19,212 nt of DNA from Dehalococcoidia bacterium. Lineage in GTDB: Bacteria; Chloroflexota; Dehalococcoidia; GIF9; AB-539-J10. Both the position numbers and the translations under genes were made by a program. The stretch lies in NCBI GenBank assembly GCA_018399375.1, contig JAGYOV010000003.1, forward strand, positions 1-19,212. Reading direction: 5' to 3'. Positions 1-7,323 of this stretch are shown here, piece after piece; position 1 is the stretch's first letter, and every line of letters starts with the position of its first letter. Below the pieces are notes generated by a model. That model was not told where the DNA came from and did not search any database. It worked only from the letters and a program-made list of their open reading frames with translations.

Positions 1-694
1 ATTTCTTCCGCGTGGATCTGGTAGCAAGCAATTAGTTGATTTGATGGTGCGCTCGGAGAGTATACTTCGTAGCCACCCTGTAAATATAGCACGTATATCT
101 CGAGGGGATATACCTGCTACGATGATTTGGCTTTTTTGGGCCAGTGGGCAGATTCCCGTAATGCCTCCTTTTAGTGAAGTCTATTCGCTCAGGGCTGCTT
201 TAACCTCTGGCGTTGATCTGCTTCAGGGTTTGGCAAAAATGATGAAGATGGAAGTATTGAATATCCCTGGAGTCACCGATGGATCTGATAACGATTATGC
301 TTCTCAAAGAAGAGGAGCGCTAGATGCGTTGATGAATCATGACTTGGTAGTCATTCATGTAGAAGCGCCTGATGAAGCCGGCCATGCTGGAGCTATTGAT
401 GATAAAATAGATTCAATTCAAAGAATCGATAGAGATATAGTGGGACACTTGCGCGATTGGCATGAGACTTCTCTACGGGTACTGATTATGCCTGACCATG
501 CGACGCCAATTGAAATTCAAACTCACAGCGGCGAACCAATTCCATTTATGCTATGGGGGGCTGGTATTGAGGCAAAAGGAGCGAGACGGTTTACTGAGGC
601 CGAAGCCAGAGCTACGGGTGTACTTGTGGATGAAGGGCATAAAATTATGGGAATAATGATACATGGAGAGTTGGATGCCTCTAATTTTACATAA
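1..694 (+). CDS. ApgM-like alkaline-phosphatase-superfamily enzyme (proposed homoserine kinase class), 5' end missing
   Basis: The gene is cut by the window edge; reading frame 2 is open from base 2 to the stop at 692-694, giving about 230 C-terminal residues. The sequence shows marks of the archaeal-type cofactor-independent phosphoglycerate mutase family: HPVN...G.IPATMIWL near the cut end, VDLLQG, then VIHVEAPDEAGHAG followed by a lysine and IQRID, and the metal-binding PDHATPI with a later THSGEPIPF. The family has a subgroup annotated as proposed homoserine kinase, often next to threonine/lysine pathway genes. Here the gene overlaps aspartokinase by 20 nt, so that role is more likely than glycolysis. 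A second, clearly glycolytic paralogue lies at 10939-12144. The WASGQ segment departs from the more usual WGQG. Family membership is sure; the substrate is inferred from context. Confidence 0.8.
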   Translation, partial: FLPRGSGSKQLVDLMVRSESILRSHPVNIARISRGDIPATMIWLFWASGQIPVMPPFSEVYSLRAALTSGVDLLQGLAKMMKMEVLNIPGVTDGSDNDYASQRRGALDALMNHDLVVIHVEAPDEAGHAGAIDDKIDSIQRIDRDIVGHLRDWHETSLRVLIMPDHATPIEIQTHSGEPIPFMLWGAGIEAKGARRFTEAEARATGVLVDEGHKIMGIMIHGELDASNFT

Positions 695-1892
695 GTATGG
701 TGGTAGCTCTGTTGCTGATAGCGGCAGAATTAAAAACGTGGCTCGACGTATAGCCAAAGCCAAGGATGCAGGGAATCAAATAGTAGTTGTCGTTTCGGCA
801 ATGGGAAATACCACTGATGATCTGGTTAGATTAGCTTATGAGATCAGCGAATTTCCAGATGACAGGGAGCTTGATGTTTTGCTTTCTACAGGGGAAGTTG
901 TTTCCAGTACTCTTCTGGCTATGTCCTTGGGAAGTTTAGGACATAAGGCGGTTAGTCTCAATGGTGCTCAGGCGGGTATTCGGACCGATTCCAGCTATAG
1001 TAGAGCAAGGATTCTCAATGTGGATACCGAGCGGATTTCCTGTGAGTTAGAAAAGGGGAACATTGTCATTGTAGCTGGTTTTCAGGGAGTAACCCAGGAG
1101 ATGGATACTACCACGCTGGGGAGAGGTGGATCGGATACTACAGCGGTGGCGATTGCCGCAGCACTCAAGGCTGGTGAATGTCAAATTTACACTGATGTTG
1201 AAGGTGTTTATACTGCTGATCCTCGACTTGTCCCCAATGCAGTTAAGTTGGAGAAGATCAGCTATGAGGAAATGCTGGAATTGGCCAGTTACGGCTTCAG
1301 GGTGATACATCCTCGAGCGGTGGAGCTAGGAGAATTATACGATGTTCCCATATTGGTGGCTTCTAGCTTTAGCGAAAGGTCAGGTACAGTTATTGTCAAG
1401 GAGGCCAGCATGGAAGTAAGAAATAAGGTTAGAGGAATTGCACACGATACTAACGTAGCCAAAATCACCGTCATTGGGATCCCTGATCATCCTGGAATAG
1501 CTATGAACATTTTTGAACCTTTGACCAGAGCCAACATCAGTGTTGATACTATCGTTCAAAATGCCAGCATTGAAGGTATTACTGATCTTACTTTTACGGT
1601 AGCTCGCAGTGAGCTGGTGAAAGCTATGTCAATAGTAGAACCCGTAGCCAAGAGTATCGGGGCAAGGGAGTGCAGTGCCAGTTCCTCTCTGGCTACGGTT
1701 AGCATTGTAGGCACAGGCATGGAGAATACACCAGGATATGCTGCTCGGATGTTTCGCGCACTCTATGAAGTTAACATTAATATTCAGTTGATTACGACTT
1801 CTGAAATACGGATAACGTGCATCATAAACGAAGATAAAGTTGGTGACGCCGTTCGCGCTTTGCATAAGATGTTCGACCTTGATGTAACTTGA
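675..1892 (+). CDS. lysC: Aspartate kinase (aspartokinase), monofunctional with tandem ACT domains
   Basis: Phosphorylates aspartate, the first step to lysine, threonine and methionine. The 405-residue protein starts MPLILHKYGG, and K7 in KYGGSSVAD is the conserved substrate/ATP site. STGE, TTLGRGGSDTT and YTDVEGVYTADPR complete the amino-acid-kinase domain (to about residue 240). Two ACT domains follow, about 262-335 (ITVIGIPDHPGIA, NISVDTIVQN) and 343-405 (VSIVGTGMENTPGYA), so allosteric control by lysine and/or threonine is expected. I chose ATG 675 because GGAG at 665-668 sits 6 nt before it and MPLI matches family N-termini; ATG 663 in the same frame adds four residues with a poorer ribosome site. 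The gene overlaps the upstream ApgM-like gene by 20 nt, so translation is probably coupled. An internal SD and start at 1398-1412 may give a separate beta subunit. Confidence 0.95.
   Translation: MPLILHKYGGSSVADSGRIKNVARRIAKAKDAGNQIVVVVSAMGNTTDDLVRLAYEISEFPDDRELDVLLSTGEVVSSTLLAMSLGSLGHKAVSLNGAQAGIRTDSSYSRARILNVDTERISCELEKGNIVIVAGFQGVTQEMDTTTLGRGGSDTTAVAIAAALKAGECQIYTDVEGVYTADPRLVPNAVKLEKISYEEMLELASYGFRVIHPRAVELGELYDVPILVASSFSERSGTVIVKEASMEVRNKVRGIAHDTNVAKITVIGIPDHPGIAMNIFEPLTRANISVDTIVQNASIEGITDLTFTVARSELVKAMSIVEPVAKSIGARECSASSSLATVSIVGTGMENTPGYAARMFRALYEVNINIQLITTSEIRITCIINEDKVGDAVRALHKMFDLDVT
1398..1412 (+). promoter_or_regulatory. Internal ribosome site and in-frame ATG inside lysC
   Basis: A full AAGGAGG (1398-1404) lies 5 nt before ATG 1410, which is codon 246 of lysC in frame. 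Translation from here gives a 160-residue product containing only the two ACT domains. Bacillus aspartokinase II, Corynebacterium LysC and Thermus aspartokinase make such a beta subunit of about 160-170 residues from an internal start and assemble as alpha2beta2. This site is a better SD than the one at the lysC start itself. Use of the start is inferred. Confidence 0.6.
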
Positions 1893-1934
1893 CTTTTTTG
1901 TGCTCTAGCTAACAGAATATGGAGGCTGAGTTGG

Positions 1935-1956
1935 CGCTCTCTAAAATGTTAGAGCG
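1935..1956. repeat. Small inverted repeat in the lysC to TPR gene gap
   Basis: CGCTCT (1935-1940) pairs with AGAGCG (1951-1956). A competing stem, CTCTAA (1939-1944) with TTAGAG (1949-1954), leaves a 4-nt loop. No T-run follows, so it is not a standard terminator. The gap of 94 nt holds otherwise only the SD GGGGAG (1970-1975) of the next gene. Confidence 0.3.
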
Positions 1957-1986
1957 ATAGCTCTTTGCAGGGGAGTAACTATAATT

Positions 1987-2829
1987 ATGGCAGTGCCTTA
2001 TTACAAAGAAGAGAAAGAAGCTAGATTGTACCGGCAATTGAGCCAGAAAGCTATAGATCTGGCAATGGAGGGTAATTGGGTGGAAGCGGAAACCGTGAAT
2101 CGGGATATGATTGAGAGATTTCCTGCAGATGTTGAAGCATATAACCGGCTTGCTAGATCGCTGACGAAGTTAGGAGATTTTATCCAGGCTAAGGAGATAT
2201 ATCTCAGGGCTTTGAGCCTTGATCCCGATAATGCAATAGCCAAAAGGAATTTGGATCGCCTGGCTATCTTATCACAGTCTGAAGCAAAGCCACTCACCAG
2301 ACAGGCTGCAAAAAAACAAGGAATTTCTCTTGATTTGTTTGCTGCGGAGATGGGCAAGGCAGGTATAGTAGAACTTCGTAATGTTGCTTCTGGAGATATG
2401 TTGGCAAAGATGGCCACAGGAGATGTTGTGCGGCTAAAGGTAGCCGAGCAGCGATTAATTGCAGAGGACGAGCAGGGGACTTACCTGGGGGAAGTGGAGC
2501 CCCGTCATGCTGCGCGGCTTATCAGGTTGATTAATGGTGGCAACCAGTATGATGCAGCTATTCTGAATATTGGTTTGGAGGGAGTGCATTTAATTGTCAA
2601 AGAGACATACCAGCATCCCAGTCAGGTTGGATGTCTGTCCTTTCATGTTAAAGATGTCGCTAGTTTTCGCACTTATGCCAGGAGTATTAGCAACAAACAA
2701 GATATTGATTCTTTGGAGAGCGAGCTGGATGAATCTGATGAAGATGAATTCAGTAAATACGATGACGATACCGGTTTAGATGGATTCACAGTATTAAATG
2801 AAAGCCCCGAGACTAGCGATGGAGGTTAA
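1987..2829 (+). CDS. TPR-repeat protein with acidic C-terminal tail, upstream of gyrA
   Basis: 280 residues, with no signal peptide or membrane segment, so cytoplasmic. Residues about 10-95 form two to three tetratricopeptide helices (AIDLAMEGNWVEAE, AYNRLARSLTKLGDFIQAKE, YLRALSLDPDNAIAKRNLDRL), a protein-interaction fold. A linker leads to a beta-rich globular part, about 138-225 (GDVVRLKVAEQRLIAEDEQG, YLGEVEPRHAARLIRLINGG). This faintly recalls HIRAN-type domains, but I cannot assign it. The last 45 residues are strongly acidic (LESELDESDEDEF and beyond). The SD GGGGAG (1970-1975) is 11 nt before the ATG. The stop is 6 nt before gyrA, whose SD GGAGG overlaps the stop region, so the two are almost surely co-translated. 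The function is unknown; a partner role in gyrase or nucleic-acid work is only a guess from position and the DNA-mimic-like tail. Confidence 0.8.
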   Translation: MAVPYYKEEKEARLYRQLSQKAIDLAMEGNWVEAETVNRDMIERFPADVEAYNRLARSLTKLGDFIQAKEIYLRALSLDPDNAIAKRNLDRLAILSQSEAKPLTRQAAKKQGISLDLFAAEMGKAGIVELRNVASGDMLAKMATGDVVRLKVAEQRLIAEDEQGTYLGEVEPRHAARLIRLINGGNQYDAAILNIGLEGVHLIVKETYQHPSQVGCLSFHVKDVASFRTYARSISNKQDIDSLESELDESDEDEFSKYDDDTGLDGFTVLNESPETSDGG

Positions 2830-2835
2830 GTTTTT

Positions 2836-5376
2836 ATGGTGATGGAAATGGGAGTGGTAACACCTATTAATATCGAGGAAGAAATAAAAAGTTCCTATCT
2901 TGACTATGCTATGAGCGTTATTGTCTCCCGTGCATTGCCGGACGTGCGCGATGGCCTGAAGCCTGTGCAGAGGCGTGTTCTATATGCCATGAATGAATTA
3001 GGGCTACAGTTCAATACTCCTCATAAAAAGAGTGCGCGCATTGTTGGTGAAGTTTTAGGGAAGTACCACCCACATGGAGATGCATCAGTCTATGAAACTA
3101 TGGTCCGCATGGCTCAAGATTTTTCCTTGAGGTATGTTCTTGTCGATGGCCAGGGTAACTTTGGTAGCATTGACAACGACCCTGCAGCGGCCATGCGTTA
3201 TACCGAAGCTCGACTTAGCCAGATTTCCAGGGAAATGTTGGTTGACATAGATAAAGAGACCGTCGACTTCGCTCCTAACTTTGATGATTCGCTCAAGGAA
3301 CCGTTGACTCTGCCTGCTAGATTGCCCAACTTGCTGGTCAACGGAGCTTCAGGTATTGCTGTGGGAATGGCGACTAATATTCCCCCACATAATTTGCGAG
3401 AGGTGTGTGATGCCATTGCTTACCTAATTGATAATCCACAGGCTACCGTAAGTGAGTTGATGCAGTTCGTTAAAGGGCCTGATTTTCCCACTGGCGGCAT
3501 CATTATGGGGACTGAGGGCATAGAAACTGCGTATGCTACAGGTCAGGGTAAAGTCATAGTTAAGGCCAAGGCTACTGAGGAGATTTCTAAGGCGGGGAGA
3601 CGGCAGGTTATTATTACTGAACTTCCCTATCAGGTTAATAAAGCCTCGCTAGTGGAGAGGATTGCCACTCTGTCCAGAGAGAAGAAAATTGCTGGTATAT
3701 CTGAGGTGCGCGATGAGTCGGATCGAGAGGGAATGCGCATAGTTATCGAGCTCAAAAGGGAAGCTGAAGTACAGCAAGTATTCAACAATCTCTACAAGAA
3801 CACACCAATGCAAACCGCCTTTTTTATCAATATGGTTGCACTGGTCGATGGACAGCCAAAGTTGCTGGGGCTGAAAGAAACCTTAACCTGCTATATTGAA
3901 TTTCGCTCCAAAGTGATTGAGAGGCGGTCACGCTTTGATCTGGAGAAGGCGAGAAATAGGGCGCATGTTCTGGAAGGTTTTACCACTGCTCTAGACAACC
4001 TGGATCAGGTAATAAGCATTATACGGCATTCTGAAAATGTCGATGTCGCCCGCAATAACCTGATGGAGGCTTTTCAATTCACTGTAGTTCAAGCGCAGGC
4101 TGTGCTTGATATACCTCTCCGACGTCTGACTCATCTGGAACGTCAGCAGATAATTAATGAATATGCTGATGTTATAAAGAATATCGCCTATTTAGAGGAC
4201 TTGCTGAATAATCCCTCTAAGATATTGCATCTCGTTTCGCAAGATGTCGAAGAAATTAAGTCTAAATATGGTGATCTCCGGCGTACCTCAATAAACGAGG
4301 AAGAAGCAACAGAATTCAGCCACGAGGATCTAATTCCTCATGAGAACATGTTGATTAGCTTGACTGAACAAGGTTTCATAAAGAGGATTCCCCTTGATAC
4401 CTATCGTTTGCAGCATCGGGGAGGCAAGGGCGTTATAGGAATGGCGACGCTTAAATCCGATAAGGTAAAACATATTTTAATAGCTGATACGCATGATGAG
4501 ATACTCTTTTTTACCGACGATGGCAAAGTCTACTCCCTTAAGTGCTATGAGATCCCGGTGAAATCCTCTCGGGGTGGTAAAGGGCTCGCTCTGGTCAACA
4601 TTTTGCCTATTAGCTTGAAAGATAAGATAACATCTCTGGTTGTTGTTGCAAATGTGAAAAGAAAAGAAAGTATGAATTCGGATGGAGAGGCTTCTTCCGA
4701 GGGATTATTTTTATTACTGGCTACGCGGAATGGTCTGGTGAAGAAAACACCAATGGCTAAATTTGCTTCAGTTAGAAGAAATGGAATCATGGCAATGTCA
4801 CTCAGGGCTGATGACAGCGTGGTCTCGGTAAGGATAGCCTCTAACGCAGATGAAATTATGCTGGTAACTCAAAATGGCTATGCGATCAAGTTCAATGTTG
4901 GTAAATTGCGATCTGCTTCTCGGACTAGCGGAGGCGTTCATGGTATCCGCATTAGTGATGATCATGTAGTGGGAATGGATGTTATCCCCGCTGCTAGCAG
5001 TGTAGATGAAGCAAAACAACACCAACTTCCTCTTGAAGTTGATGATCGTAACAAGGATGATAATCTTTCCATTTACCATTTGCTTGCGGTAACTGACAGA
5101 GGTTTTGGTAAATTAACTCCAGTGAGACGTTACCCTGTGCATAATAGAGGAGGCAAGGGTCTGCGCATGTATCGCATTAGTGATAAAACGGGTAAGGTCG
5201 TATCATCAAGAGTTGTTCGGCATCATGGATTTCTAATGTTGCTTTCTGCTAAAGGCAATATAGTAGGTATTCCCATGGATCAGGTTCCCGTTCAGCGCAG
5301 GAGCAGCAGGGGGGTTCATCTGATGGCAGTGGGCGGGAGTGATGAAGTGATTTCTATCTCTACCTTTGATTCATAA
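2836..5376 (+). CDS. gyrA: DNA gyrase subunit A
   Basis: Cleavage/religation subunit of gyrase, which introduces negative supercoils with GyrB. 846 residues, normal for GyrA. The N-terminal breakage-reunion domain starts at SSYLDYAMSVIVSRALPDVRDGLKPVQRR. The catalytic tyrosine is Y122 in AAAMRYTEARLS, the same number as in E. coli. The quinolone region reads HPHGDASVYETMV, so the E. coli S83 position is Ala and the D87 position is Glu. The C-terminal six-bladed wrapping domain begins with a GyrA box QHRGGKG at 526-532 (canonical QRRGGKG with one change) and has further RGGKG repeats, which separates it from ParC. Low-complexity inserts in the C-terminal domain (around MNSDGEASSEG and VDEAKQHQLPLEVDD) look like loops between blades. 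ATG 2836 follows GGAGG (2821-2825). No gyrB lies in the window. Confidence 0.97.
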   Translation: MVMEMGVVTPINIEEEIKSSYLDYAMSVIVSRALPDVRDGLKPVQRRVLYAMNELGLQFNTPHKKSARIVGEVLGKYHPHGDASVYETMVRMAQDFSLRYVLVDGQGNFGSIDNDPAAAMRYTEARLSQISREMLVDIDKETVDFAPNFDDSLKEPLTLPARLPNLLVNGASGIAVGMATNIPPHNLREVCDAIAYLIDNPQATVSELMQFVKGPDFPTGGIIMGTEGIETAYATGQGKVIVKAKATEEISKAGRRQVIITELPYQVNKASLVERIATLSREKKIAGISEVRDESDREGMRIVIELKREAEVQQVFNNLYKNTPMQTAFFINMVALVDGQPKLLGLKETLTCYIEFRSKVIERRSRFDLEKARNRAHVLEGFTTALDNLDQVISIIRHSENVDVARNNLMEAFQFTVVQAQAVLDIPLRRLTHLERQQIINEYADVIKNIAYLEDLLNNPSKILHLVSQDVEEIKSKYGDLRRTSINEEEATEFSHEDLIPHENMLISLTEQGFIKRIPLDTYRLQHRGGKGVIGMATLKSDKVKHILIADTHDEILFFTDDGKVYSLKCYEIPVKSSRGGKGLALVNILPISLKDKITSLVVVANVKRKESMNSDGEASSEGLFLLLATRNGLVKKTPMAKFASVRRNGIMAMSLRADDSVVSVRIASNADEIMLVTQNGYAIKFNVGKLRSASRTSGGVHGIRISDDHVVGMDVIPAASSVDEAKQHQLPLEVDDRNKDDNLSIYHLLAVTDRGFGKLTPVRRYPVHNRGGKGLRMYRISDKTGKVVSSRVVRHHGFLMLLSAKGNIVGIPMDQVPVQRRSSRGVHLMAVGGSDEVISISTFDS

Positions 5377-5403
5377 GAGAAGGCATGATTTGCTCATAGT
5401 TCT

Positions 5404-5428
5404 TCCCATTGTTAAAATAGAGATGGGA
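5404..5428 (+). repeat. Inverted repeat covering the yebC ribosome site
   Basis: TCCCAT (5404-5409) pairs with ATGGGA (5423-5428) across 13 nt. The right arm contains most of the yebC SD GGGAG (5425-5429), 4 nt before ATG 5434. If it folds in the mRNA it would partly hide the ribosome site. The stem is short, so it may be chance. Confidence 0.3.
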
Positions 5429-5433
5429 GCGAC

Positions 5434-6183
5434 ATGTCAGGACACTCAAAGTGGTCGCAGATTAAGCGGCAGAAAGGGGTAACAGATGCTCGTCGTGGGC
5501 AACTGTTTACCAAGCTTGCCAGGGATATCATAATGGCGGTGAGGGAGGGAGGAGCCAACCCCGATAGCAATTTTCAGTTGCGGCTTGCTATTCAGAAGGC
5601 ACGGGATAACAATATGCCCTCGGATAATATAGAGAGGGCTTTGAAGCGTGGTAGTGGTGAGGGGGAAACGTCTGATCTGGTTGAAATTATCCTGGAAGGT
5701 TATGGCCCCAGTGGAATTGCGGTCTTGGTACAGGCCATGAGCGATAAGCGCAACAGGACAGTCCAGGAGATAAGGCATGCCTTTGTGCGCTATGGTGGTA
5801 ATCTAGGGGAGAGTGGTTGTGTCTCATGGTTATTTGAGAACAGAGGAGTAATTAGTGTAGAAGACGATGGATCTAATGCTGAGGAGATAGAATTAAAGGC
5901 TATTGACGCCGGTGCTGAAGATACAAGGGTAGATAATGGACTTATCGAAATATATACTATGCCTGAAGATCTGGAAAAAGTGAGACAGGCTCTGGAAGCG
6001 GATGTAAATATCGTTTCCACTGAAACTAGCATGAGGCCTAAAACTACAGTATATCTGGATGATGAGCGTAAGGCGGGACAGGTTTTGAATTTTCTTGACG
6101 CACTTGAAGAAATGGATGACGTTCAGCGCGTTTTCTCCAACGTTGATTTCCCTGATAGCGTTTTAGAAAAACTGCACGGCTAG
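5434..6183 (+). CDS. yebC: YebC/PmpR-family regulatory protein
   Basis: 249 residues, the normal family length. The N-terminus MSGHSKWSQIKRQKG is the family hallmark, followed by LFTKLARDIIMAVREGG and NMPSDNIERALKRG, EGYGPSG, and the GGNLGESGCVSWLF segment. YebC/TACO1 proteins have been described as transcription factors (including at ruv genes) and as ribosome-associated factors that help translate difficult peptide motifs; the sequence does not decide between these. SD GGGAG at 5425-5429. The stop TAG (6181-6183) is 2 nt before ruvC, the same neighbourhood seen in many bacteria. Confidence 0.96.
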   Translation: MSGHSKWSQIKRQKGVTDARRGQLFTKLARDIIMAVREGGANPDSNFQLRLAIQKARDNNMPSDNIERALKRGSGEGETSDLVEIILEGYGPSGIAVLVQAMSDKRNRTVQEIRHAFVRYGGNLGESGCVSWLFENRGVISVEDDGSNAEEIELKAIDAGAEDTRVDNGLIEIYTMPEDLEKVRQALEADVNIVSTETSMRPKTTVYLDDERKAGQVLNFLDALEEMDDVQRVFSNVDFPDSVLEKLHG

Positions 6184-6185
6184 CT

Positions 6186-6686
6186 ATGCGCGTTCTTGGT
6201 ATTGATCCGGGAACCAGTAAGTTAGGCTATGGCGTAGTGGAGGATGATGGTGCGTTGAGAGGTGTGACATGGGGTGTGCTAGCCGTGGCTCGGCGATTTT
6301 CTCTAGAGGAGCGGTTGCGCATTCTGTATGCTAGATTGTGTGATGTAATCTTAGAATACACGCCTCAAGAAGTAGCGATTGAGGATCCCTTTGTAGGAAG
6401 AAATGTGCGTTCAGCATTTGCTCTTGGCAGGGCACAAACTGTGGCCATTCTTGCAGCGGTAAACCGGGGATTGGGTATTTGTTATTATTCTCCGGCACTG
6501 GTCAAACAGCAGGTAACTGGTTATGGCAGAAGTGATAAGCCGCAGGTGCAGGAAATGGTCAGGTTACAGCTGGGACTTCCCGAATGTCCTTATCCTGCTG
6601 ATGCCGCTGATGCTCTGGCTATTGCTATATGCCATATTCAGCAAAGTTATCTGCACAGCTGGTTGAATAGTGAAGGTATGGTGTGA
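6186..6686 (+). CDS. ruvC: Crossover junction endodeoxyribonuclease RuvC
   Basis: Holliday-junction resolvase of the RuvABC complex. 166 residues, standard length. All four acidic metal ligands are visible: D7 (GIDPGT), E66 (VAIEDPF), D139 and D142 (ADAADALAIAICH). Other family marks are SKLGYGVV, FALGRAQ and KQQVTGYGRSDKPQVQEMV. It starts 2 nt after the yebC stop with no clear SD of its own, so it probably depends on translational coupling. It ends overlapping ruvA by 4 nt. Confidence 0.97.
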   Translation: MRVLGIDPGTSKLGYGVVEDDGALRGVTWGVLAVARRFSLEERLRILYARLCDVILEYTPQEVAIEDPFVGRNVRSAFALGRAQTVAILAAVNRGLGICYYSPALVKQQVTGYGRSDKPQVQEMVRLQLGLPECPYPADAADALAIAICHIQQSYLHSWLNSEGMV

Positions 6687-7267
6687 TTGTAAGCGTGGAT
6701 GGTATTCTTCAATATAAAGACCCTGATGGGGCTATCGTTCGCGTGGGAGGTGTTGGGTTGTGGATACATAGCTCGATATCAACTCTGAATCACTTAGCAC
6801 CTATTAATAGTAAGGTATCCCTTTTTACCTTTCTTTATGTAAGAGAAGATACTCTTTCTCTTTACGGTTTCGCTACCAATGGAGAATTAACTCTATTCAA
6901 GAAGCTCATTTCAGTCTCAGGCATTGGCCCAAAAGCAGCTCTGGCACTACTTTCTGGCCTGAGAGTTGAACAGCTATCACAGGCTATCGTTAAAGGCGAA
7001 GTTGACTCCATTAGTTGCATACCCGGCGTGGGCAAGAAAATGGCTAACCGTATCGTTATGGAACTGAAAGATAAACTGGAGTATGAAGGAGATATTATAG
7101 AGGGGCTATCGCCAGGTCAGAATGATAATGATGCAGTTGTTGCTCTGACCAGCCTCGGTTACTCTGCAAGGGAGGCTATACAGGCTGTCTCAAGTATTCC
7201 TGATGCTGAAGACCTGAGTGTAGAAGATAAGATTAAGCTTGCATTGCAACAGCTAATGTCGGGGTGA
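6683..7267 (+). CDS. ruvA: Holliday junction branch migration protein RuvA
   Basis: Tetrameric junction-binding protein that loads the RuvB motor. 194 residues. Domain I is an OB fold (about 1-63: SVDGILQYKD, GVGLWIHSS, FLYVREDTLSLYGF). Domain II has two helix-hairpin-helix motifs, SVSGIGPKAALALLSGL and CIPGVGKKMANRIVMELK. The C-terminal domain III (about 145-194, VALTSLGYSAREA) contacts RuvB. The start is GTG 6683 inside the GTGA overlap with the ruvC stop. The frame and N-terminus fit the family, which begins with a hydrophobic MI-like stretch. ruvB does not follow here and must lie elsewhere. Confidence 0.96.
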   Translation: MIVSVDGILQYKDPDGAIVRVGGVGLWIHSSISTLNHLAPINSKVSLFTFLYVREDTLSLYGFATNGELTLFKKLISVSGIGPKAALALLSGLRVEQLSQAIVKGEVDSISCIPGVGKKMANRIVMELKDKLEYEGDIIEGLSPGQNDNDAVVALTSLGYSAREAIQAVSSIPDAEDLSVEDKIKLALQQLMSG

Positions 7268-7278
7268 AAAAAAGCTGT

Positions 7279-7306
7279 ACTTATAGTAATATCTGCTGTT
7301 ATAAGT
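7279..7306. repeat. 7-bp perfect inverted repeat upstream of uvrB
   Basis: ACTTATA (7279-7285) and TATAAGT (7300-7306) are separated by 14 nt and end just before the uvrB ribosome site GAGGGG (7307-7312). It could be an RNA hairpin or a protein operator. It matches neither the GAAC/GTTC LexA box of Firmicutes nor the CTGT-type box of E. coli, so an SOS role is not supported. Confidence 0.35.
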
Positions 7307-7323
7307 GAGGGGTATTGGTCGTG

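Noticed and set aside
1889..1917. TTGACT at the lysC stop as a -35 for the TPR-gyrA genes
   Set aside because: No acceptable -10 box lies 16-18 bp downstream.
1919..1960. 13-codon frame starting MEAELALSK before the TPR gene
   Set aside because: No SD, no known leader-peptide composition, and no terminator structure behind it.
5390..5418. Promoter-like TTGCTC-17-TAAAAT before yebC
   Set aside because: The -35 matches only 3 of 6 bases and the implied start (about 5425) would begin inside the SD.
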